Shown piece by piece: positions 1 to 5,926 of a stretch of DNA of 9,693 nt. Below the pieces are notes generated by a model that was not told the origin of the DNA, did no database searches, and was given only the letters and a program-made list of their open reading frames with translations. How positions within the stretch are numbered: the stretch's first letter is position 1; every line of letters begins with the position of its first letter. Position numbers and translations under genes: made by a program. The stretch comes from CAYVFC01 sp964450715 (GTDB taxonomy: Bacteria; Myxococcota_A; Polyangia; Polyangiales; JAFGIB01). Location: positions 1 to 9,693 of the forward strand of contig CAYVFC010000212.1 of NCBI GenBank assembly GCA_964450715.1, written 5' to 3'.

Positions 1-221
1 CCTTGCATCCGGGGCCGTCGTGCTCCGAAATCTGATCGAGTTATTTTGTCACGGACCCTAACGCGTAGCGCACCGTAAACGGAGAGAGAGCGCGGTCGAT
101 CCCGCGCGGCGCCGCCGGAGGTTGGTTTTCGGGCACGGCGCAGGCAGCGGTGGTGGCGGGGTTCGTCGTTGTTGGGGTATTGTCTTTACCGCCAACCCGC
201 ACCCTGGAGAAAGAGCCAGCC
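1..221. other. Upstream region of the hydrolase; no certain gene
   Basis: No convincing complete gene is seen here. One frame is open from base 2 to a TAA at 59-61 (19 codons ending F-C-H-G-P). It could be the tail of a gene lying mostly outside the window, but it is too short to judge. Bases 90-95 and 102-107 form a perfect 6-bp GC-rich stem (GCGCGG/CCGCGC) around a TCGATC loop. No clear -35/-10 pair stands out. A GTG at 150 would extend the hydrolase by 24 residues, but the ATG at 222 is preferred. Confidence 0.4.
206..211 (+). promoter_or_regulatory. Ribosome binding site deciding the hydrolase start
   Basis: GGAGAA lies 10 nt before the ATG at 222. The competing GTG at 150 has no purine-rich site at a workable distance. 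This supports 222 as the start. Confidence 0.55.
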
Positions 222-1028
222 ATGAGCGAGAGCGAGATCGATCCCCGGTTGATGAGCACGGTGGCCTCGGCCATCTTCTATCCTAGGCCCGACATGCCCT
301 ATGGCCCCGAGGCGCCAGGCGCCTTCGATGATATGGTCGAGGTCGAGGAGGGGGTGCAGCTGCGGCTGCGTTTTTTCCTGGCTGAGGAGCGCTCCGCGCC
401 CAGCATTCTCTTCTTCCACGGCAACGGCGAGACCGCGCGCGACTACGATCCGGCGGCCGAGGCCTACCGGGCGCTTCCCGCCTCGCTGGTGGTGGCCGAG
501 TACCGGGGTTACGGGGGAAGCACGGGCGAGCCCTCGTTCGATACCTTTCTCGATGACGCGCAGGTAGCGCTGGACCACGTTGCGGTCGTACTGAAGCAGA
601 GGGGTCGCGCTGGCCCGTTGGTGGTCATGGGCCGCTCGTTGGGCTCGGCCCCGGCGGTAGAGCTGGCCGCGTCGCGCGCTGAGGATTTCTCCGGCCTGAT
701 CATCGAGAGTGGGTTCGCGGACGTGGTGCCGCTGCTCGAGTTGCTGGGCCTTCCAGCCAGCAAGCTGGGGGTCACGGAGGCGCACGGCCCTCGGAACCGG
801 GCCAAGATGGCGGGGATCACCATGCCCACGCTGATCATGCACGCGGAGCTCGATCGGATAATCCCGATAAACGAGGGCGAGGCCCTATTCGAGTCCTGCG
901 GCGACCCGGATAAGGCTTTCCTGCGCGTCCCCGGAGCCGGCCATAACGACATCATGGCGGCCGCCGGCGCCGATTACTTCTTCAGCATCCGCCGTCTACT
1001 CCAACGCCTAAAACCGGGACGGTCCTAG
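222..1028 (+). CDS. Alpha/beta hydrolase (Bem46/ABHD13-like serine hydrolase)
   Basis: This 268-aa protein is a probable cytoplasmic serine hydrolase of the alpha/beta-hydrolase fold; the substrate is unknown. Visible motifs in order are an oxyanion-hole HGNGE at 66-70, the Y-R-G-Y-G-G-S segment at 94-100, the nucleophile elbow G-R-S-L-G with Ser139, the acid Asp211 in A-E-L-D-R, and the catalytic His241 in G-A-G-H-N. The triad order and spacing fit the family, and HGNGE with YRGYGGS is typical of the Bem46/ABHD13/ABHD17-like branch. No signal peptide is seen from the chosen start. The last residues (L-K-P-G-R-S) and the TAG stop are encoded by the left arm of an 86-bp repeat, so the original C-terminus has probably been replaced. 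Family assignment is firm; the reaction (esterase, thioesterase or other) is not. Confidence 0.9.
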   Translation: MSESEIDPRLMSTVASAIFYPRPDMPYGPEAPGAFDDMVEVEEGVQLRLRFFLAEERSAPSILFFHGNGETARDYDPAAEAYRALPASLVVAEYRGYGGSTGEPSFDTFLDDAQVALDHVAVVLKQRGRAGPLVVMGRSLGSAPAVELAASRAEDFSGLIIESGFADVVPLLELLGLPASKLGVTEAHGPRNRAKMAGITMPTLIMHAELDRIIPINEGEALFESCGDPDKAFLRVPGAGHNDIMAAAGADYFFSIRRLLQRLKPGRS

Positions 1029-1094
1029 TTAACTAGTTAACTATTAACCGCTTGGTTAGGAATTAACTAGGAAACTAGGACCGTCCCGGTTTTA
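1009..1094. repeat. 86-bp palindromic hairpin element, copy A
   Basis: The outer 22 bp (1009-1030) are an exact inverted match of 1073-1094. Pairing continues inward, with 8 more matched bases soon after the arms and 13 of 17 positions complementary. It ends in an AACC/GGTT stem (1046-1049, 1054-1057) around a GCTT tetraloop placed exactly at the centre of symmetry. The ends read TAAAACCGGG... and ...CCCGGTTTTA. Either strand would therefore give a stem followed by four U, so it could act as a bidirectional intrinsic terminator between the hydrolase and the next gene. It resembles REP/BIME or MITE-like dispersed palindromes. Copy B at 2043-2128 is the same element in the opposite orientation. 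Confidence 0.93.
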
Positions 1095-1108
1095 CACCTC
1101 GTTAGGTG
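1095..1108. repeat. Small stem-loop next to hairpin copy A
   Basis: CACCT (1095-1099) pairs with AGGTG (1104-1108) around a CGTT loop, directly abutting the 86-bp element. It lies in the 5' leader of the next gene. No function can be assigned. Confidence 0.35.
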
Positions 1109-1145
1109 ACGAAAAACGGGAAAAACGGTAAGGTGCGTGTCCGCC

Positions 1146-2045
1146 ATGCGAGTTGCTTTCATCGCCGCCTTGCTTGTCGTTGCGCTACTCGCGCCGCGGC
1201 CGGCGCGGGCCGAGACCGCGGCGGTGCTCACCCCGTTTGCCGAAGAACCGGTGACAGACGAGACCGCGGAGCGCTGCCTGAAGCTAGTGGCCGATTGGCT
1301 CGGGGAGCGGGGCATCGAGGTGGTGCTTCCCGCCGATGCAGCCTTGCACATGCCCGCCGGGCTCAGGGAGTGCAGCCAGGAGCAGTGCGCGCTCGAGTAC
1401 ATGCAATACGTCGAGAAGGCCGACTACGCGGTATTGACCGCGATCTGGGGTCAGTCGCGCGGCAGCGGCGCCACCGGGGTGAGCCTGACCTTCCTCACCC
1501 GCGACGGCCAGCGCTACGACGAGAGCTGGGCCGTCACCGAGTCGCTGGCCCTATCCGTGGACGCCGCCCTGACCCACGCCTACACCAGCTTACTTCGCGG
1601 CCCCACCTCCGAGCAGACGGCGACTCCGACGACCGCGCCGGCAACGCCCGGGAGCGACCCGGAGTCACCGGGCGATTCGCGCCCGGCCGACGCTTCTGCC
1701 TCCACTGACGCGCGCGCCTCGGCCGTCATCGATCCGTTTGACGAGGACGACGGCGACGGAGCAGCACCCAGCACCTGGAACTACCTGCTGGGCGGCACCC
1801 TGATCGCCGCCTCGATTCCGCTCATCGCAATTCCCGTGTTCACCGCCGCTAAACAGGGCGAGTGCTACGAGCAGCTAGGGGACGGGCGATGCAGCCGCTA
1901 CTACTTCGGCACCCAGAGCTCGCTGCTACTCACCGCCGGCGTCCTGTCGCTCGCTGGCGGCACCTCCTTACTCATTTTCACGCCCATTTCCTCAGGCGGC
2001 GACCTCCCGGACAGCGTCGCCCTGACCCTCATCGGTCGCTACTAA
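1146..2045 (+). CDS. Exported protein with C-terminal Cys-loop membrane hairpin
   Basis: This 299-aa protein is not a named family I recognise. Residues 1-22 are a clear signal peptide with an A-R-A cleavage motif. The mature N-terminal domain (about 23-165) contains a C-x4-C pair (Cys76, Cys81) followed by an A-D-Y-A-V-L-T-type strand. This recalls the N-terminal domain of the 420-aa protein encoded at 5927-7189. An acidic, Ser/Thr/Pro-rich linker follows. The C-terminal module starts at W211-N-Y: a membrane helix at about 213-235, a loop with Cys240 and Cys249 around G-D, F-G-T-Q-S, a second helix at about 260-281, and a final L-T-L-I-G-R-Y. The ATG at 1146 is preferred over the GTG at 1137, which sits only 3 nt from the AAGG site. 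The TAA stop is the first three bases of hairpin copy B. Role is inferred to be envelope sensing or assembly; unproven. Confidence 0.8.
   Translation: MRVAFIAALLVVALLAPRPARAETAAVLTPFAEEPVTDETAERCLKLVADWLGERGIEVVLPADAALHMPAGLRECSQEQCALEYMQYVEKADYAVLTAIWGQSRGSGATGVSLTFLTRDGQRYDESWAVTESLALSVDAALTHAYTSLLRGPTSEQTATPTTAPATPGSDPESPGDSRPADASASTDARASAVIDPFDEDDGDGAAPSTWNYLLGGTLIAASIPLIAIPVFTAAKQGECYEQLGDGRCSRYYFGTQSSLLLTAGVLSLAGGTSLLIFTPISSGGDLPDSVALTLIGRY
1856..1921 (+). repeat. 66-bp block shared with the 420-aa protein gene (copy 1)
   Basis: This stretch encodes the Cys loop and the F-G-T-Q-S motif. It matches 6847-6912 at 64 of 66 bases in the same reading frame, while sequence on both sides diverges quickly. 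It marks recent duplication, gene conversion or unusually strong conservation. Confidence 0.9.
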
Positions 2046-2128
2046 AACCGGGACGGTCCTAGTTTCCTAGTTAATTCCCAATCCCGCGGCCAATAGTTAA
2101 CTAGTTAACTAGGACCGTCCCGGTTTTA
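2043..2128. repeat. 86-bp palindromic hairpin element, copy B (inverted relative to A)
   Basis: The same 22-bp terminal inverted repeats as copy A occupy 2043-2064 and 2107-2128. The reverse complement of this copy matches copy A at 80 of 86 positions, and all six differences lie in the central 15 bases. It begins with the stop codon of the upstream gene. It could terminate transcription from either side, because the GC-rich stem ends in GGTTTT on both strands. Confidence 0.93.
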
Positions 2129-2199
2129 GGTTTTAGTTAATTCCCAATCCCGCGGCCAATAGTTAACTAGTTAACTAGGATCGTCCCGGTTTTAGGTTT
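2068..2199. repeat. Tandem 66-bp duplication of the right part of copy B
   Basis: Bases 2068-2133 are repeated directly as 2134-2199 with one difference (C at 2115, T at 2181). The second unit lacks the left 22-bp arm, so it is a truncated element that keeps only the right arm. A further degenerate scrap, GTCCCGG at 2204-2210, follows. Confidence 0.93.
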
Positions 2200-2335
2200 T
2201 ATAGTCCCGGATTTATATCATATGGGCTTTCGTCTGCACTTGACCTACCTTTATCTACCCTGCTACTGACCTTCGGATCCCCGTTCCGTTGGAAAAATAC
2301 GGGGCGGGCGTAGTAGCAAAGGGGAAGAGCAGACC
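2200..2335 (+). promoter_or_regulatory. Leader and possible promoter region of the kinase operon
   Basis: This is the only gene-free, repeat-free stretch before the kinase. TTGACC at 2240-2245 matches a sigma-70 type -35 well. About 16-17 nt downstream, only a poor -10 (TGCTACTG, 2261-2268) is seen. A/T-rich TTTATATCATAT at 2212-2223 is an alternative promoter core. Purine-rich GGGGAAGAG lies just upstream of the ATG at 2336 and is the likely ribosome binding site. The promoter call is tentative. Confidence 0.3.
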
Positions 2336-4177
2336 ATGGCGGCCGTGGGCGACAAGTACGGGCCTTACACCTGCGTGCGCCGCCTCGGCGAGGGAGGTAT
2401 GGCCGAGACCTTCCTGGCGCTTCAGTCCGGGCCGCACGGCTTCGAGCAGCGGGTCTGCATCAAGATCATCCGCGAGGACTGCAAGGCGCTGCCCAAGTTC
2501 GTCGAGGCCTTCATCGCCGAGGCCACCATCGCCGCCTCGCTGCGCCACAGCAACATCGTCAGCGTGATCGACGCCAGCCAGCAGCACGGCTACATGGTGC
2601 TGGAGCTGGTCGATGGCGTCGATCTCCGCACCCTGGCCCAGTCCGTGCCCACCCACCGGCTTGCGCCCGATCTGGTCAGCTACCTGGCGCTCGAGTTGGT
2701 CAAGGCGCTGGAGTTCGCGCACCGCCGCCGCCTGCACGGTAAAATCGACGGCATCGTACACCGCGACGTCAAGCCCTCCAACGTGCTGGTTTCCTACGCG
2801 GGCGAGGTCAAGCTCGCCGATTTCGGCATTGCCAAGGCTATCCGCTCCACGGGCGACTCTGACGGGCTCATCCGCGGCACTCCTTCCTACATGTCCCCTG
2901 AGCAGGCCGATGGAAGGCCGCTCGACCCGCGCAGCGACCTATTCTCGCTCGGCATCCTCCTCTACGAAATGTTGGCCGGCCGCCGTCCATTTGATGGGAA
3001 TAGCGACCTGGATACGGTGAGGAAGATCTGCATGGGCGAGCTTCAGCCTCTGGCCGTGACCGCGCCCGACGTGCCTGCGGGCCTGGCCGCCGTGGTCGAG
3101 AAGCTGCTCAACGCCTCGCCGGAAAGCCGCTTCGCCTCGGCGCAAGAGCTGGGGAGCGCGCTGGACCGCTTTGCGCCGCCGCCCAGCATCTACCGCCGCC
3201 TGGGCGCGCTGGCCCGCGAGGCCCGGCCACCAGAGACCCTGGTGCTGTCCGACGACGAGAACACACCGGCCCTCTCGCTGCCCGTGTCCGAGCTCTCGTC
3301 CGAAGGCGAGCCGGGGGCCGGATCGCGCCGGCCTTCTATCGCGGAGCCGCCTTCCCCGGGCAACATTCCGGGCCGCCCCGCGCCGGCCGCCGCCCCCTTG
3401 CCGGAGACCGTGAGCCTGGTCGCGGACGCGAACGCCCGTCCCAGGCCTCTTCAGTCCTCCGAGGCCGGCCCTGCGGCCGCGGCAGGGCGGGGTGCGATCC
3501 CGGCCGACGGGTCACCGGGTTCGGCCGCCGCCACCGGCTCCGGCCTTTTCCGCGGTGGCCGAGCTCCGGTTATCACCGCCGTGGCTGCCTCGGTAGCTCT
3601 CTTCGCCCTGCTGGTCGCTGTCTTCGCCTTTAGGGGCGGTTTCCCGTCTCCGAACTCGTCCCCGGACGAGTTCGCTTCGTCATCCGTCCCGTCCCCTCCC
3701 CCGGGCACCCCCGCCTCGATCTCCTTGCTCTCGCCGACCTCGCCCCTCACCGAATCCGAGCCCGCACCGTCGGATCCTGCTGAAATTGCAGGGGATTCGT
3801 CTACCGAAGGCCAGCCCGCCGATACCCCGACTGTCGAAATACCGACAGCCGACACATCTACGGACGGGGCACCGGATTCCTCCGACAATCCCTCCGATAA
3901 GGCCGTACGCACGAGCCGCCGCTTGTCCGCGACCAGGCCCCCGGCTCATATCACCGTGGGCGTCTTTCCCTGGGGAAGCGTATGGATCGACGGCGCGGCC
4001 AAGGGCAAGGCACCATTCCGCTCGGATCTGCCGCCCGGTAAGCACACTGTCGCCGGCGGCAAGGAGACCCCCGAGGTCTCCCGGAGCGTGCGGTTGAGGT
4101 CCGGGGTCACTACCCAGGTCGTGGTCAACGTGACCGCCAAGACTTTTAACGCAACCCACAAGCCAGTTGGCCGATAA
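2336..4177 (+). CDS. Transmembrane Hanks-type Ser/Thr protein kinase with PEGA domain
   Basis: This 613-aa PknB-type kinase phosphorylates Ser/Thr on unknown partners. The cytoplasmic kinase domain (about 8-280) has all key residues: the glycine loop L-G-E-G-G-M-A at 17-23, ATP-binding Lys43 (V-C-I-K), Glu62 of helix C, the H-R-D motif with Asp144 and Asn149, D-F-G at 162-164, the G-T-P-S-Y-M-S-P-E activation segment at 181-189, and a following D-x-x-S-L-G-type segment. It should therefore be active. A long Pro/Ser/Ala-rich juxtamembrane region (about 285-410) follows, then one membrane helix at about 412-432. Outside the membrane is a Ser/Thr/Pro-rich stalk and a PEGA-type beta domain at 539-604 (V-W-I-D-G ... 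L-P-P-G-K-H-T-V). The layout is a receptor kinase with a periplasmic sensor. It heads an operon: its stop is 6 nt before the next start. Confidence 0.95.
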   Translation: MAAVGDKYGPYTCVRRLGEGGMAETFLALQSGPHGFEQRVCIKIIREDCKALPKFVEAFIAEATIAASLRHSNIVSVIDASQQHGYMVLELVDGVDLRTLAQSVPTHRLAPDLVSYLALELVKALEFAHRRRLHGKIDGIVHRDVKPSNVLVSYAGEVKLADFGIAKAIRSTGDSDGLIRGTPSYMSPEQADGRPLDPRSDLFSLGILLYEMLAGRRPFDGNSDLDTVRKICMGELQPLAVTAPDVPAGLAAVVEKLLNASPESRFASAQELGSALDRFAPPPSIYRRLGALAREARPPETLVLSDDENTPALSLPVSELSSEGEPGAGSRRPSIAEPPSPGNIPGRPAPAAAPLPETVSLVADANARPRPLQSSEAGPAAAAGRGAIPADGSPGSAAATGSGLFRGGRAPVITAVAASVALFALLVAVFAFRGGFPSPNSSPDEFASSSVPSPPPGTPASISLLSPTSPLTESEPAPSDPAEIAGDSSTEGQPADTPTVEIPTADTSTDGAPDSSDNPSDKAVRTSRRLSATRPPAHITVGVFPWGSVWIDGAAKGKAPFRSDLPPGKHTVAGGKETPEVSRSVRLRSGVTTQVVVNVTAKTFNATHKPVGR

Positions 4178-4183
4178 CCAGAG

Positions 4184-5920
4184 GTGAAATCGCCCAATTT
4201 TCCTGCCCTCTTGATCATGTTCTTTCTCCGCCCTCTTTTCCTGCTCTTACCCCTGCTCGGCGCGCTCCCCACCGCGGCTGCCGCCCAGGACGCCCGCAGT
4301 GATGTCTGGCTGGTGGTCCCTATCGGCTCCCCGGACGAGCCCGACCGCGACACGGTCGAGGAGGCAACCGCCGCCCTGCGCCAGGCCTCGGTCGAGGTCA
4401 TCGCTCCCGAGCGTGCAGCCTCGCTCTTCGAGCAGCGCCACTCTCGTGCCCCGGTGCGCCTGCAGCCCGCCGAAGTGGACAAGCTGCAGGAGGCCATCGG
4501 TCAGGTCTCCCACCACCTGGCGCTCGAAAACCTCAACGAGGCCCGCCAGGCGCTGAGCGCGCTGCAGCAGCTCACCCCCGAGGTCTCCGACTACCTCAAC
4601 CGCAAGCTGGAGCGCGCCGAGCAGATCTTCCAGGCCTGCCTGCTCATGGCCCATCTGCTGCGCAAGGGCGGCTACCGCGACAAGGCCTACGACCAGGCGG
4701 GCGAGTGCGCCCGCTCCTTCCCCGGCTTCGAGCCCGACCCGCAGCACTACCCTCCCTATATAATCGATCTATTCCAACGCGCCGCCGCCGAGGTGCAAGC
4801 CTCCACGCCCGCCACCGTGCGCATCGCCGCCACCTCGGGCGACGATTGCCGCGCCCGCATCAACGGCGTGGACTGGGGGCCGGTCCCCAGCCGGGTGCCG
4901 GGGATAAGGGCCGAAGAGGTGCGGGTGCAGGTGGACTGCGGACAGGTTACAGGTCGCATCCACCGCAGGCGCATCCAGCCGGGCGAAAACGAGTTCCTGA
5001 TCGACACCCGCTTCGACCGGGCGGTGCAGACCGACACCGGGCTCTGGCTCCGCTACCCCGACCCCGACCGCAGCGACCGCCACCGTCTCGAGGACAGCAT
5101 CCGCGTGGCCCGCTTGGTGGGCGCCGCCCAGGTGCTGCAGGTCGACCCGGCCTTGGGCCGGCTCTACCGCATCGACGTACCCAGCGCCCGCTACGCCGCC
5201 TTCCGCGCGCTGGACGGCCAAAGCCTGCCAGCCGCGGTGGCCGAGCTCATCGACCTGCGCGTCGAGCCCGCCGCCGAGCGGGCCGCGTCCGACCTCGATA
5301 GCCCGCGCGCCGCGCTCGACCCCGCATTTGCGGACGAGCAGCTCGAGCGCGATCTGCGATACGACGAGAGCCATGACAGCTCGGCGCTCCGCCCTTGGGG
5401 ATACGCTGGCGCTGCCATCTCGGCCGCCGCTCTGGGCACGGGCTGGGTCTACTGGTTCATCCGCCGCGACCAGGCCAACCACCGCCTGCAGAGCGACTTC
5501 GAGGCCGACTACGACGGCTACCGCGTCCCCGTCCTGGCCTTTGGCGGAGCCGGCTCCCTGGGCCTGTGCGCCTCGGCCCCGCTGTCCCTTCCCGAGCAGC
5601 GCGGCGTTCCCTGGTGGTCCTATATCGTGGGCGCGGGCGGTCTCGGCCTGGCCGCCTATGGCATCTACGTCTGGCAGCAGGATGAGCGCACCTGTCTGGA
5701 GCGCACCGGCGACGAGTGCCTGAAAGAGAGCCGGATCGACACCCTGGGCGGCCCGTTTTTCGCCATGCAGTCGCTTCCCCTGCTATCGGTCCCCATCACC
5801 TATCTGGTACGACACCTGCTCCGTTCCGAGCAGACTTCCCCGTCCCCGTCCCTGACCCTGAGCGCCGTTCCCCTCGTCGATCGGCAAGGCACCACCCTGC
5901 TGCTGTCCGGGAGATTCTAG
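4184..5920 (+). CDS. 578-aa exported PEGA-like protein with four membrane helices
   Basis: No exact family name is claimed. A signal peptide (hydrophobic core L-F-L-L-L-P-L-L, then A-A-A-A-Q) leads into a helical, TPR-like or coiled segment (about 85-205). A PEGA-like beta domain follows (about 210-275, R-I-N-G-V-D-W-G-P-V) with two Cys, then a second mixed domain to about 365. Four hydrophobic segments lie near 406-426, 448-468, 478-497 and 520-545. The last pair carries the locus signature: W-W-S-Y, a loop with Cys504 and Cys512 around G-D, F-A-M-Q-S, and a terminal L-L-L-S-G-R-F. The start is GTG at 4184, 6 nt after the kinase stop. ATG at 4217 also yields a signal peptide, and neither has a strong Shine-Dalgarno site. 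Position and shared domains suggest a periplasmic partner of the kinase. Confidence 0.85.
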   Translation: MKSPNFPALLIMFFLRPLFLLLPLLGALPTAAAAQDARSDVWLVVPIGSPDEPDRDTVEEATAALRQASVEVIAPERAASLFEQRHSRAPVRLQPAEVDKLQEAIGQVSHHLALENLNEARQALSALQQLTPEVSDYLNRKLERAEQIFQACLLMAHLLRKGGYRDKAYDQAGECARSFPGFEPDPQHYPPYIIDLFQRAAAEVQASTPATVRIAATSGDDCRARINGVDWGPVPSRVPGIRAEEVRVQVDCGQVTGRIHRRRIQPGENEFLIDTRFDRAVQTDTGLWLRYPDPDRSDRHRLEDSIRVARLVGAAQVLQVDPALGRLYRIDVPSARYAAFRALDGQSLPAAVAELIDLRVEPAAERAASDLDSPRAALDPAFADEQLERDLRYDESHDSSALRPWGYAGAAISAAALGTGWVYWFIRRDQANHRLQSDFEADYDGYRVPVLAFGGAGSLGLCASAPLSLPEQRGVPWWSYIVGAGGLGLAAYGIYVWQQDERTCLERTGDECLKESRIDTLGGPFFAMQSLPLLSVPITYLVRHLLRSEQTSPSPSLTLSAVPLVDRQGTTLLLSGRF

Positions 5921-5926
5921 CTTCCG

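Noticed and set aside
2..61. 3' end of a preceding gene (19 codons to a TAA)
   Set aside because: It is too short to show coding character, so it is only mentioned as a possibility.
150..221. GTG-started N-terminal extension of the hydrolase
   Set aside because: The extension is preceded by no good ribosome binding site. The ATG at 222 has GGAGAA at good spacing, and the family does not need the extra residues.
41..842. Minus-strand open frames opposite the hydrolase
   Set aside because: These are shadows of a high-GC gene. They show no motifs, and the + strand frame has a full catalytic triad.
1009..2199. CRISPR array
   Set aside because: The repeats are inverted or a single tandem pair with no unique spacers, and no cas gene is present.
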